From positions 22,787,015 to 22,851,014 of the forward strand of contig JAKCOZ010000012.1 in the NCBI GenBank assembly GCA_022605955.1: a stretch of DNA of 64,000 nucleotides, in the 5' to 3' direction. How positions within the stretch are numbered: the stretch's first letter is position 1; every line of letters begins with the position of its first letter. The position numbers were made by a program, and so were the translations under genes. This document shows positions 12,431 through 25,032 of this stretch, piece after piece. Source of the stretch: Rallus limicola. Its lineage: Eukaryota > Chordata > Aves > Gruiformes > Rallidae. Under the pieces are notes generated by a model that worked only from the letters and a program-made list of their open reading frames with translations, was not told the origin of the DNA and made no database searches.

Positions 12431-13430
12431 TTTTTAACGATATTTCCATTTACAGGATTGTTAAAGGGTAAATGAAATGATGAGTTCTACCTGCAAAAAA
12501 CAGATCTTTATTGGCTTAAATTTACAGGTCAATATCCCACACCACAAATGAAATTAAGAAAATGAGGGTTTTTTCTTTTTTCCCCTACTGATGCAATGGT
12601 GAACCCTCCTCTTAATCACAAGTGCTGTTTCCCTGATGGCAGTCCAGTGGGATGAGACTTCTATTGTGTTTAGTTGGGTGAACAAAGTGTGTAGAAAGGT
12701 CTGAGGACTGAGGATTCAAAGAAATACCCAGGTTTCTATGCTGCTCAGCAGAAATGGATGGTGGTCATGACCCTGTGTATCCTATCAGGTCAAGCTGTCT
12801 GCAAGAAAAAGGATTTGGCCCATCAAATCCAGCACTTCATCTCTGTTCTGCAAAGCCTCTCAGAATGGGAAAGGAAAGAAAAGGGAGCAATGGACTGCAA
12901 GAGACGGGCTGCAGAGACAGGAGTGACAGGGAGTCTGAAATAGGCTGCAGACATTGCTGTATTAGCAGCTGGGAGATGGGGATGGCAAGGCCAACAGCGA
13001 GCTGGAAATGGAAGACTCATCTGGATGGAAAGAGAGATGACCTGAACTTCCACCCACAATCTGTAGCCAAAGCAAAAACGTAGCTTGTGTCTAAACAGCC
13101 AGCGCTGCCACTTCACATAGTTTGCCTTTCTCAGAGCTTTTGTTTCCAGGCTGTTGTTCTGTGCCTATAGAAGAAGCATTTTACCTCTGCAGACAATAAA
13201 CCCCATGAACCCGTGGAACAGCTCTCATTCAACAGCATCTTGTTAACTTGCGAGCTGCCTTTCTTGATTACAGCAGTTTCCTTCCCATCCTGCCTTGGCT
13301 CCTGGAAGAACACAGTGAAGATTTTTACCCAAGGCAGTTTTTAGCCCTCAAACTTGTCACCACCAGCTCACTCTGGCAGGTCTGAACATCTCACCTGGCT
13401 TCCTAATTCTGTACCAAACTGCCTGTGCAT

Positions 13431-13505
13431 TAAAAAAAAATAATATTATTTTAGTCTATTATTAATAACTTGATTATTGTTATAGTAATTTTGATTAATG
13501 ACTAA
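13431..13505. repeat. AT-rich low-complexity block
   Basis: An A run is followed by alternating 'taatattattttagtctattattaataa'-type sequence with hardly any G or C. It has no clear tandem unit. It is probably simple low-complexity DNA and may behave as a flexible or nucleosome-poor segment. Confidence 0.6.
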
Positions 13506-16500
13506 CACTACATCAGCTTTGCTTGGGACAGCATAACTGAAATTAGATACTGTGAGTTTTTGAGGTGGATGCAGGTGCTGCAGTGTGCTGTCTGTGCAGT
13601 CAGGCATGGTCAGAGTGTGTATCACACGTTGTGTCCAAGCTTAATCTGTTTGTCAATCAATACTTCAATGCTCTTCAGTATTATTTCAGTCAACACTGAT
13701 GATGGCAATAGCTTTATACACCCTGGTAACGTACTGCTCCCACTTCTTTTCTGCCAGTCACTGGCTCAGAGTTTTCTTTAAGACTCATCAGTTTTATAGA
13801 AATTGGAAATCCTGCTGCCACACCATGCTCAGACAACATAAGCCTGGAGCTGCTCTGTTCTGACTTTCCCAAACTGATCCTTTTCTTGCTGTCCTAACAG
13901 ACCTTGTCTTATTCTCATTAATTGCTCCACAAGGCGATGGTTTTATCTGGATGGTTTAATCTCTGAGTCTCAGGGGGCATCTCTGGTGCAACTTGCATTT
14001 GTTTGGGGCAAAGTGGCAGAGGATTGGAAGCTGTTTGGGTTTTATCAATCATGTTGAGTTTTAAGTTGTTATTGAAAACCTTGTTGTTTTTATAATTTTT
14101 CCCCAGTGTTAGATATTGTATAGATTAAAGACACATCATATATGTTGTATATAAATACAGAATAATATCACCTCGGTTTATCATTTAAAATATAGGCTCA
14201 TCCTCTGAATCGGGTTCAGAAGGGGACAGACATCACATCTTCCTGCTGAGACTTGAGTTCTCCTTCCAGTTTTAACTCTTTTATAGGTTAGCTGCTGTGG
14301 ATGCCGGTCTACAGGAGATAGACAGCGGCATTGCTCACACAGAGCACCCTGCTTCCCCACTCGCTTTGTTCACTGTGTTTCACTGACCACCAGACAATGT
14401 AAAAGCTCTTTGCTTTATCCACTCGTTACATGATCTTGGCTTCCAATAACACCGTCCTTGTCTCGCCAGAGCCTGTGTCAAGAATAAAACATATCCTTTA
14501 CAGGAACATCTGTCAAGGGAAGTGAAAATTTTATCTGGAAGGGTGGCTTAAAGAGATTAAATTCTGAAGCTTGCCACCTGCAAATGCAGCTCAGCTGCTT
14601 CTGCTTCATGCAATCTTACTGTTTTACAAAATTTTCTGTAGAGATAGCCCTTGATTTCAAGAGATGATGGGCCTGGATCGAGTACCCAAATCTGGGCTAA
14701 GACCCTTAGAAACTCCTTAGCTCTGACTCGGAGATGTGAGCAGCAGGGCTGTCCAGGGTGTAAGTAACTGGAACTTATACAAGGGTGATGGTGATGTAAT
14801 TTGTACAGCTGGGACATCACATGAAAGCCAAAGAAAAATAAGAAGCAACACATTCATAAACACAGACACACATGGATTAGTGGGAAATTTCACCTCAGGA
14901 AATCATTGTGGCTCTCTGTTCCTGTCAGTAATGTGTCTGCAAATGTCACCCAGCAGCAATGCATCACTCTGCAAGCAGCCCCAGAAGAGAGAGGCGACCA
15001 AAAGGGTGATGAGAAAGAGATTGCCAAACACTTTTGAAACAAGCCAGGGATTGGACCCATCGGGAGAAAAATTACTCAATAAAATAAACAGCTTTTGCCA
15101 AGAAAACCAAGACTCAGGGAGGAAGTTGCCTGTGCCAGTCCTGGCCACAGAGGAGAAAGCTGTTTCTCTGGGAAGGACAGTGAAGTCAGATTCAATATTT
15201 GCTTCTCCTGCTTGTCAACTTCCGTCTACTTAACATCTCAGACAACTAAGTTTGTCCAGGCTGGTGCTCAGACCCGAAGCTTCCCCTATGAACAGTATCT
15301 GGCTGCACACTGGCTGCACCTCCATGTGAAACCACTTTCACAGGTACACGTGGCATGGGAGGAGAACTTCTCTACTTCAGAGGAGCCCCATTTTCCTCCT
15401 TGACCTCACCTTGCAGCAGTCTGCCATTAGAAAAAAGACCTCTTTTATCTCTATTAATTAGAAAAGGAAGACTCACAGGTTCCAGGAAAACCTGACTTGG
15501 TTCTCTGCTCTCTCTGAGCACACTTTGGTTACTACTGAAGCGAGAGGAGTGGAGCTGGTAGAGCGCATCGAAGGGTGAACCTTGAGGTGAACATAACGGA
15601 AGGCAGAGACTCATGGTTGTCCTATGAGAAACAAGACCTCACATGGACCCATTGCTGGGAAAAGCCTTTGGAGTCCCAGCTGCTCGTTGTGTCCTGACCT
15701 GGAGTCTTTATGCTGGAGAGTCTGCTTTGCTTCTGGGGCCTGCTCAGCCTCAGACGCTCTGCTGACGTTACCAGCCAATTTGCCAATCGTAATGGTCATC
15801 ATGAGCCTGTGAGGAAATGAAGTCACAACAGCCACTGGAGTAACTTCAGCAAAGCCTTCCATGAGGCAGCAGGGACTGAAAACCGTTACCAGCGAGGGCT
15901 GAGCTAGAAACAGTGGAAAACTCTCTGTGTCTCGTTACAAGCCACCACAATGTACGGATTAAAAGGATTCATCTGGTTGGCGGTGCCATGCGCAGCTCCA
16001 GGTGGGCTGAAGAAGGACTCGGCTTGGTCCCGTGCACCAGGAGACTTTTAACAGGTTAATACTGGCAAGTTTATTTAACACACTGAGCTCAGTTCCTGTT
16101 GGCTAATGTTAATGTTGGCACAATTAGACTGATGAAAACACTGTGCAGATGTCCTCTGGTGATCCAGTCCCTCCCCAGCACTTGTAACTATCAGATAATA
16201 AACTCTTTTTCCATCATTGCTCGGGTCGGTGATTCACTGAAGATTACTTACACCGGCTCTCTGCTTCCTCCAGTAGCGTGTCTGGGCTGCTTACCTAACT
16301 CAGTACTTCCCTCTGGCTGCTCTCATTATTGCCCAGTCACAATTTCTCCAGGATTTTCTTGCTGCTTGCAGAAAAAAAAAGGCTGAGCAGCAAGCACACA
16401 GCTGACTGCCTTACCACCTGGGCCAGGGCTGCTCTGGGAGCTGGGGGGAGCTGACTGACTTCGCATCCCATTTATATTCAATTGCTACAAATACTTTTTG

Positions 16501-16541
16501 TTTCTTCCTTTTCCTTCCTTTTTTTTTTTTTTCTTCTTTAG
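16501..16541 (+). repeat. Poly-pyrimidine tract ending in AG
   Basis: Thirty-nine bases composed almost wholly of T and C, including an uninterrupted T run near 16,519-16,532, are followed by 'tagg'. This would make a strong 3' splice-site tract, but the sequence after it has no long open frame and I see no matching donor. It may simply be a degenerate (TTCC)n/poly-T simple repeat. Confidence 0.5.
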
Positions 16542-19500
16542 GAACTTTTTCTCCTAACTAAACTTGTCGTGCTCTGAGGGAGCCAATTTCCAGTTAATAT
16601 TTACTAACTGCAGCATTGGAACATGACTGTCAATTTAAGCACCTGCCTTATTCGAACCTGTATTTCGAATACTAAGGGCAAATAACAGTATTCCTATCAG
16701 AATCTAATTAATATTTGATTCATGTTTTTGCTTCTAACAGGAAAATTTTGCTGTCTTGCTCCTGCTTTTAATGACACTTACCTTTTCCTATGATCATTGC
16801 TAATGAAAACCAGAAAAACGAGAGGTAGATGCTAAAAAAAGGGGTCCTTGTGGGTGCCTGTTGTTCAGTATTCAAGTGGAGGTATGAAAAAAGCCATCCA
16901 CAGCACAATTACTGGCTGCAAGAGCTTGAAGGCAGAAGGAACAATGACAAACCTTTGTTCCCTGAAGAGCGGTGGCATCACATGGTGGGGAATGCTCTTC
17001 TAGTTCTCTTGACAGCAACTTTGAGCATCAGCATCGAGCCCAGAAGAGATTTGAGTTGTTCTGCTTGTCCCCATACCTGTTCTTTCACAGATCGGCAAAA
17101 ACTCTGATATTCTGTAGTGTTTCAGCATTTTCGCACTGCTCTGCAAGGGCCTGTAACTATGGGGTGGAAATAAGTCTGTAACAGGACGTGTTAGAAGGAG
17201 TTTTACTCCCCTGGCTGTGTCTGGGCAGAGGAACGTGGGTTTCAGAGCATCCAGACAGCTCCTCAGCCTGGGTGTGTTGCCTGCCCAGTGCCCAAGTTCC
17301 AGGCTTTTCTCTGTATTTTTGTTTTATAGGAAGGAAATTAGTACGTGTGGGCCAGACTGAGGTCACTGTGTGGTATAATCAGATCCCAGAGCAGGAGAAT
17401 CAAGGTCCGAGACCCCCAGGACATCCAGCAGTATGTCCCTACAGCTCAGCTGAATTGTCACCTGGTAGCAGTTCTTATCACCTGGGGTGGGGGGGTGAAG
17501 CCCTTGGTATGATTTGCAGAAACCAGGCCGCTCCTGCAGTGCTGACTTCTCCCTTATTTTCAGCTGCTAGAGCATATTCAATAAGCCTTTTCCCAGCCTT
17601 GCTCTTCCATGCAAGGCCCTGCTTTAGTTGCCATAGGGATGGTTGTGACTGCGACTGGCAGGGATCTCAAGGCCATCTCTCTGGTGATGTGATGTCTGCT
17701 GTCAGTGAGTGAAAGCCCTTACTCATTTGCATTTTGCAGCTACAGTGATGTTTATTGCCAGCATCGGAGCAGAAGAAAAGGATGATTTGTTTTACTTAAT
17801 TCATTTTTTCTTGCAGGCCAGTTGCGATGCTATTTTACATTCTCTTTTGATAGAAGTCAACAGGAATCAAGCCTAGACACTTCTCATCTGAGGCAAGGAG
17901 TGTGGTATTGACCTTATCTCCCACCTAAAGATGTCATACAGATTTTCCAGGAACTCAGAGCCTAAGAAATTGATCTGTGCATGGAGGGAATTGGAGCTGA
18001 TCTGTGCACGGTGGGTGGCAGCGGCCGACTGTTTGCTTCAAGAGGCATTTTCCTGGGATGGAGTTCGTCATTTATATGCAACAGAAGATGAGGAAAGCAG
18101 CCTTGCTTCCACTGAGTTGTTTTAGCTTGCAAAAGAGCACGTTGACAGCATTGTTTCTTCATTAAAAATGTTTCAAGCGTGAGATGTGATAAAGAGGAAC
18201 CTCTAAGAAGAGAAACGAAGTGAATATTCCAAGAATAATCAAAGCTACGTGTGATTTGTGTTTCAGCAAAAGATCTGGGGGATTTGTCCTTATTTGTTAA
18301 ATAATAGCATCTAGACAGAAAGACAAATGAAATATCACCGTATCTCACCAGCACTGGATCTGGCACTACAAGAGCCACGTACTTTCCCAAGGACCTCCAC
18401 CAGATTCTCCTGCTGCAGGATGGGAAACAGGGGGTTTTGCTTTGGCAGTCTCGAGGGAGGGACCCTTCTACACGGAACAAGGGAAAGGGCAGTGGATGTG
18501 TGTCTCTATGCCTCGTGGCATCCCTCCAACACTGAGGTTGGAGGTATTGGGAATGGGATCACAGGAGGAAGTAATGGATCTGAGTGATGCTCAGCCCAAG
18601 GAAGGCTGAATGAGTTTTGTAGCTGAGTGGTTTTAGCTGAGCTCTTCCCAGAGGAAGAGGAGTGCAAATTGACATTCACTTCTGATTAAGAGTTTGTCTT
18701 CCACAGGAATCTCTGAGATGATGGAGAGGATGAAGTGTAAGTGGAAGAATGGGCATTATTAGTGACCTCTGAAATCACCTTTAAAATTTCTTTTGGATTA
18801 ATTCTCCAAACTGGCTTGGCAGAGAGTAGGGTTGCCTTCCATTTCTTGCCCATCTTAGCATATTTAAGAAGGGACATGTCTGTACCAGCAGTGCTTTCCA
18901 ATTGTGGATTACATCCAAGCATGCAACTTTCTACCCTCCCCCCCCTATTCTCTGGTCTCCATGGGAAGGAAAGGCAGGCAATTACTCTCCATGCAGGTTT
19001 CCAATTGAGCGAGACCACACGAAAAATCTGCAAGGAATATTTCACATGCAATCTACACTTTACTAGAATCAGCACCAACCCATCCCTCTTGTGAAAACAG
19101 TTGTCATCATTCCTCTGTCATTCCCTGCTGGTCTTAATCATTGTATTCTCCTTGTATCTTTTCTTTGCTTTCTTACTCCATTGCTATCTTTGTTCCTTCC
19201 TCTTCGTCATCTCATTTCACCTCCTGCTCCACCCTGCTTCTTCCCTCGCTCCCTCAGCCTTTACCGTGCTGCTCCTTGTGTGAGTGAAAAATCCAAATGG
19301 AATGGGCAGAGTCCTGCCAAATAGGTGGGAAGGGCTGTCAGAGAATAACTGGATGTACAGACAACTGCAGACCCTCACAGCGCTGCCTGTCAGCAAGCGG
19401 CAGACAAACAGAGGCTGCATCTCATGGCAGAGCAGAAAAATGATGCTGCACCACAGAGGATCACCCAAGGCTGAGCTGAAGAGCTTTGAAACACCCATGC

Positions 19501-19692
19501 TATCAAAAAGGGGTTCCACTGGTGGAGTGTGGAAGAGAAAAAGCTTTCAGGCTTGGCAAAGCAGAATGTAGCAGCCATAAGAAATAACATGGCTCAGTGC
19601 AGTGCTTGAAACATGGTGAGATTCGCTTGTCCTGCTCCTGGTATGCCTGTGTGTGCTTCATCCTTGAAAACTGTGAGGCCCTTGTGAAGCAG

Positions 19693-20335
19693 GAATCACA
19701 GAATCACAAGGTTAGAAATGATCTTTAAGATCACCAGGTCCAACTGTTCCTGTCCCATACCCCTAAGTAGCTCGTCTACCTGTCTGTTAAACACATTCAG
19801 GGATAGTGACTCAACCCCCTCCCTGGGCAGCCTGTTCCACATCCCAACAACTCTTTTAGAGAAGAATTTTTTCCTAACATCTGATCTGACCCTGCCTTGG
19901 CACAGCTTGAGCCCATTGCCCCTTGTCCTATCACGTGTAACCTGGCTGAAGAGACCATTGCCCACCTCTCTACACCATCCTGTCAGGCATTTGTAGGCAA
20001 TGATAAGGTCTCCCCTCAGCCTCCTCTTCTCCAGGCTAAAAATCCCCAGCTCCCTCAGCCTGGTTGCCCTTCTCTGAACACACTCAAAGAACCTCGATGT
20101 CTTTGTAGTGAGTGGCCCAGAACTGGACACAGCACTCGAGGTGTGGCCTCACCAATGCTGAGCACAGGTGCACAGTCCCTTTCCCAGACCTACTGGCCAC
20201 ACTATTTCTGATGCAAGCCAGGGTGCCATTGGCATTCTTGGCCAGCTGGCCACACTGCTGGCTCATGTTCAGCCTGCAGTCAACCCACACCCCAAAGAGA
20301 CATACAGTAGAGCAAACTCTTGTATCATGCATGAC
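19693..20335 (-). mobile_element. CR1 LINE, longest copy, with reverse-transcriptase relic
   Basis: A minus-strand CR1 of about 640 bases, the longest in the window. From 20,332 down to about 20,084 one frame reads a segment typical of the late CR1 reverse-transcriptase ORF ([20 protein letters not shown], then [13 protein letters not shown]). From 20,130 down to 19,696 a different frame continues with [29 protein letters not shown] and [17 protein letters not shown], ending close to the 3' tail. The two segments overlap in position but lie in different frames, so at least one frameshift near 20,090 disables it. The endonuclease and most of the reverse transcriptase are missing through 5' truncation. 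The 3' end type ('aggttagaaatgatctttaaga') differs from the other copies, suggesting a separate subfamily. Confidence 0.95.
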
Positions 20336-20539
20336 TCACATAGAAACAAAACCATCCTTGCAACTGACCTCCAGGAAAGCATCCTGGAACCTCTTTGACT
20401 TAAGTATCTGGGGGTGCCCAGTGTATGCTTGGTAACTGATACTCAACTGCTAACCACAGGCTTGGGGCTGTTTTCTGAATCCAGCTTGCACAGTGTTTGA
20501 CTAGAAAACTTGGTAAAGGCATTAGAACTTTCCATTGAG

Positions 20540-21160
20540 AGACATCACATCTCGCCGTGAGGTCGGTTTAGATTCTTAGCCCTCCTGACTGTTGACGTAT
20601 TTGCTCTAATAGTGTTCGCAGACAAACCTGGGGAGCTCTGTGGCTAAGAGGGCCTCCTGATTTCATGTGGATTGCTGGCGCTTTGAGTAGATATTTACCA
20701 GCAGCTGGGAGCTTGGAGATACAGCATCTATTCTTTCCTTTCACATTTGCCTACAGAGCTGTAAATGTCAAAGCCTTTCGAGTGCCCCTCAAACAAAACG
20801 AGTTAGTAAATCAGCAACTGTGGCACCGCACACACTCATGCGGTGCATGTTAAGCTACTGTACTTCATTCACTTCTTTATCCGATGGCTCCGTGAGAAAA
20901 GAGAGCTCGCTGAGGCGCCGAGATGCCTTAGTCATTTTGTTTGTATTTTCACATGGCTACTGTTCTTGTTTTGTTTTTTATTTCCCCAAAAGCTGCGTCA
21001 GATGTGCTTAGCATTCAACTCAACTAGATACATTGGATGAAAAGGCTATTTTCTCTTCACTGATGAAATATAATTGAGCCTGCTTATAATGAACTCACAT
21101 ACCAAATAATGAAATTCCGTTTGTGTGACCGGGACTCTTTTCTGAACCCCGCAATTCCCA
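20540..21160. promoter_or_regulatory. Candidate conserved non-coding element
   Basis: By eye I count about 16 CpGs between 20,550 and 21,000 in otherwise CpG-poor surroundings. The block mixes CpG clusters (for example 'ctcgctgaggcgccgag' at about 20,906) with AT-rich homeodomain-like words such as 'ctaatag', 'ataattga' and 'aataatga' toward 21,060-21,110. It contains a GC-rich inverted repeat at 20,823-20,846 and no long open frame. This composition is common in deeply conserved vertebrate enhancers, which resist CpG decay. Conservation itself cannot be seen from one sequence, so this is an inference. Confidence 0.3.
20823..20846. repeat. GC-rich 8-base hairpin
   Basis: GCACCGCA at 20,823-20,830 and TGCGGTGC at 20,839-20,846 are perfect inverted repeats around an 8-base loop. 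Eight-base stems arise by chance several times in a window this size; the three CpG-bearing bases per arm make it slightly more notable. No poly-T tail or promoter marks it as an RNA gene. Confidence 0.45.
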
Positions 21161-22324
21161 GTCCCTTAAAGGGGATGTTTTATGTGCCTTTCCACCAGTT
21201 CCACTGAGATCACAGTTTGGCACATCAGCTTTGCTTGAAAAAAAGCGAGTCCTTCATTGTCTTTATACCAGAGAGAAGCAAGTTTGTAAAAAGTAAATAT
21301 AAAGAGCAGGAGCGGTTTAATTAGTAATCAGGGTTATTCCCCCCTCAAAAAAAAAAGCCCCAGCTTGGCTTCACCAAAGGAATTATTCCTTTAACACACG
21401 GATTTTCCCAGTCTTCCCTTCCGTTTTATTATTCCGTTCCACCACGACTGGTGGTTTTACTGGGTGTCTTCTTTGCCTTCAAACCTGTTTAAAAGTTACC
21501 GGCTGCAAATTCTCCAGGAAGCCGCCAGTTTTGGCACAGCCCTGCAATCCGTTCCCTTGAAAGCCGTGAGGGGCTTGTTAAGGAGCGGAACGCAAACATT
21601 CGTATTGTGTCTTTGGGGCTCCCACAGAGATAAAAACTCTCCCTTTGGTTCAAACATGGGGAGATGTCCCCAAGCTCCTTTACGTGGAGGCAGCGTGGAT
21701 AAGCAGGGTGCTTAGCCAAAAAAGCCTCGGTGTGACCTCATGTGCGTATCTGGAGAATGTCAGAACGGCTCGCTGGAGATAAGGGTGAGGACTCAGCCCC
21801 AGACAGGGAAGATGTGGAAGGAAGGGTGGGCAACGCTGCCTAAATGTGCTGGGAAATAGATTCATCACACACTGATTCAGATCTGCCCGCCTCAAGCTGT
21901 GTGTTTCTGTTCCTCTGAGCTCTGCCCCGGGGGACCCAGCGTATCAGAAAGTCAAGCCCACCACAGGCTGGCTTTTAAATGAGTGGTGTGCTGTGTCTGA
22001 GGTGGCATTAGCAGAGGAAATTTGGGAACTCAGAACAAAAAAGCCCCACTTAAATACAACCACATTGCTAGTGCTTGTTACCAGCCCGGTATTTTCATCA
22101 GCCAGGGAGAGGGCTAATCTGGGAGCAAGCTGCTAGCAAACAGGGACCCGTGGTACAGCAGAGCCATGCAGCTACATCACAGGATCATTTCTGGAAGGTG
22201 TTCTGAGATATGACTGGTGCCTGCTTCTGGTCTCACACATGAATAAATCAGTATGGCTTCGTGTGCCGTATTTACAATGAGTATTGTTATCAGGTGTGTG
22301 TGTCAGAAGCTCATGTGGATGTAA

Positions 22325-22660
22325 TGGCCCTGAACAGCCTCACCTGGAACCTCACCCACACCCTGACCATGGGTCCAGGAGCCTATTTAAGCTCACTTCC
22401 AAGGCCTTGCTTTTTGTGTGAACAGTGGGGTTGTAGTTTTGTTTCTGTCTCCTGGATGGATGCTGTAGATATCTGTCTCCTGGATGGCCCCTTGTGTGTG
22501 CATTGCAGCTCACCTGGTCTGTTTTCCTGCTCCTTGGATGGCTCCTGGATCTGTTTATCCCTGGCTGCTGAGCTGGGCTCTGTGGGAGTAAGTCAGTACC
22601 CTCACTGGGGCTGTCTTTGGTTCCCTTCCCTCAGAGAATATCTGAAGGTCTAGCAAGACT
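22325..22660 (+). repeat. Unnamed interspersed repeat, copy 2 (LTR-like)
   Basis: The first 70 bases match the reverse complement of 10,981-11,050 (TGGCCCT, CAGCCTCACCTGG, CACCCACACCC, CATGG, CTATTTAAGCTCA). Downstream of the TATTTAAG box lies internally repetitive sequence: 'ctgtctcctggatgg' occurs at 22,445-22,459 and again at 22,473-22,487, with a related 'ctccttggatggctcctgg' near 22,530. The core match is clear. The right limit is my guess, since copy 1 no longer matches past the core. It is possibly a solo LTR of an endogenous retrovirus, but no retroviral gene or terminal dinucleotides are visible. Confidence 0.5.
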
Positions 22661-24837
22661 AAACTATCTTATATGCTGTTTATGTGTGTTGCCTTTTCAG
22701 GAAACCAAGAAAAACTCACTCTTTTTTTTCTTATGAGTTGGGAGATGAATTACTGAACTCAATAATGAGTTTCCCCAAACCATGATGTTGGTGGCAGCCC
22801 TGGGAGAACATCTCTCTTCATCTGTGTGAGTAAGAGCCTGTGACCTGTTCCTATCTGCCTCAGGTTCTGAGAAAGTACATGAGTTTTTTCTGAGCTCTTC
22901 CTAAACCAAAGATAATGGTTTCTGACTTATATGGTACCTCTTTCCTGCTCTGAGATGGGTGCTCTGACAGAGACAACATGTGAATGTATATTTCTGTAGC
23001 TATCACCTTTTATTCAATACAAAGCAGTGATTTTTAATTGATTTTTGTCATTATGATAATTGTCAGTTTTGATAGCAAATATCTCTCTTGTAGGCATGGG
23101 CTTTTTTTTTTGTTGTGTGTGAGTAACTCCAGCTCACAGGAAATCATCATCTCATGGGTGAAGCAGGCAGCTATGTGAGTCAGCTCTAGCCACCCTAAAA
23201 TGGCACGGTGGGTCTGGCTGGTGACAAACCACATCTGTCAGGCTAAAGACAAAAGTGGCTGTAGCTTTGCAAAAGCACTGAGAGGGCTGCAGAGTGCTAT
23301 TGTGAGTGTATCTATGCTAATCTGAGAACAAAAGTGAGTTGGAGACAAGGAAGGGCTGGGATGGTGTTTGGGAGCTCCCCACCCTCTCTGGCTACAGCCT
23401 GGAAGCAGATCACAGATGTGTTGCTGGATGCCACATCCCCATCCCTGTGACCAGAGGGGTGGCAGCACTAAGGAGGATGGGTGAGTCTCCCCTAACTTGC
23501 TTTTCTTGGGCTCCTTGGCTTGTTTCATGTATCAGTGCATTGGCACAGGTCTCAACTTTGAGCTTCAGATCAGGTTGAGGTGGGCCAAGTCCCTTGCTAC
23601 TCTTGTCTCACCTTGGTGATTGCTCAGAGGTTAGGCTAGGTGAGCTAATACCCTGGGTAAGCTCTCTTCTAAGTGATTTTGTACTAACATCCAGAGAAAG
23701 AGGGCTTGGGAGGCTCAGCTGAGGTGGTACAAATGTAAGTGGCATACAAAATAAAGATGGAATATAGCAGCAATGCCTAGTAGTAAGCTGCTACCTTAGA
23801 GAAATGGTCCAGTGAGGTCTGTGCCCAGGCATTTCCCACTTCCAGTGCTTTACTGTGGTGAAATAGGCTGTTAGCAGAAACCCTGGCAGCAGCTAGTCCA
23901 GCTTTGGGCAGGAGCAAGGCTGGATGACTCTAGATCAGCACCGGAGAGGGTGCTGGTTATCAATCAGCAAAGAAAATAAGCATGAGAGGGGGAATAAATA
24001 TTGCTTGTCTCAAGATGAATTAGCTGCTGTGTCCTGCAGCCTGGCTTCTGAAAGTACTGGGGGCTGCAGTGGGGTTTCTCCACAGACATGCAGCTTCCCC
24101 CACGGCTCGGCAGGGGCCGGGGGCTGGAGTGGCAGCTCTCACTTGAGTTTCAAAGGGAATCACATTGCACTTCACACTAAGTGCTGGGAGCAGGGATGGA
24201 GAGCTGCTGGTTATTGCTGTGATGAAGCTAATCCAGTCCTAAGGAGGATAAAGGGTTGCTTAGCAATACTTCAGCAATGGCTAGCAATGCTTTACCAGGC
24301 TTTTGCTGTTTACTAAGACTTTAGTACTAGCTCAGTGGGTTTTTTAGTGGAATGTTTTTACTATTTTTGTAATGGGCTTCCCTCTTGAGAAACTGTCAAA
24401 CTCATCACATATAATTGAACGGGCAGGAGTCAGCAAGCATTTGGTTGCTGATCATGTGTTGATTTTTTTGGCCTGACCTCATTAAGATTCTTTATCTCTA
24501 CCTTCTCTTTCCCTAGGAGCTCTTAAATTAGCTACAGAGATTAGATTATTTAAGTGCTTTTCATAAAAATGCCTCCTAGTCTGTTTATTTTTCCTACACC
24601 ACCCCTTGTCCATATGGAAGCTCACTTCTAGTACTTAATGGAGAGCTGTAGTAGGGAAGAGATTGTCTGAACCAGTCCAGAGTCACATCTTATAGGAAAC
24701 ATTATTATGGCCTTTTGTAAAGGCCTTTAACAGGGCAAGATGTGTATGGCTCCACTCAATATCCCTCAGTAGCGTAACTGTTAAGAGAAGTCACCCTCTT
24801 GATATCAAGAGGTTACTGTGTACTGCAGTATATTCAT
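22661..24837. other. Unique non-coding stretch
   Basis: About 2.2 kb without a recognisable gene or repeat. The longest frame is 130 codons at 23,924-24,316 on the plus strand and lacks any known domain. Confidence 0.55.
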
Positions 24838-25032
24838 ATCACAGAATCATAGAAGTTGAAAGGGACCTGCAGAGATCTAGTCCAACCTCCCTGCCAAAGC
24901 AGGCTCCCTAGGACAGGTTGCACAGGTTGGCAATGAGTCTTGAATATCTCCAGAGAAGGAGACTTCACACCCCCCTGGGCAGGCAGCCTGTCCCAGGGCT
25001 CTGTCACCCTCACAGTGAAGAAGTTGTTCTGC
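24838..25032 (-). mobile_element. CR1 LINE 3' fragment, antisense
   Basis: A minus-strand CR1 3' end of about 195 bases. It starts with 'atcacagaatcatagaagttg', contains the 'ctccctgccaaagcagg' and 'gaatatctccagagaaggag' blocks, and ends in the antisense of the reverse-transcriptase C-terminus around 'cctcacagtgaagaagttgt'. Compared with the other copies it has a 4-base duplication in 'gggcaggcagcctg' and a small deletion in 'agagatctagtcc'. The minus-strand 71-codon frame here is a relic. Confidence 0.93.

Larger units (their letters stand above)
12431..19692. other. Unique non-coding stretch, about 7.3 kb
   Basis: No recognisable gene or repeat. Features include an AT-rich block at 13,431-13,505, a long pyrimidine tract at 16,501-16,539 directly before a 'tag', and several open frames of 98-174 codons (for example 17,188-17,712 plus and 17,962-18,480 minus). 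These frames overlap one another on opposite strands and show no domain. I treat them as chance frames. Confidence 0.55.
20336..22320. other. Unique non-coding stretch with CpG-retaining block
   Basis: No exon or repeat recognised. The part from about 20,540 to 21,160 keeps unusually many CpGs for this window and is listed as a candidate conserved element. The rest, including short frames of up to about 83 codons, shows nothing I recognise. Confidence 0.5.

Noticed and set aside
17188..18480. Open frames of 174 codons (plus) and 172 codons (minus)
   Set aside because: Both lack recognisable motifs and match the chance pattern of the window.
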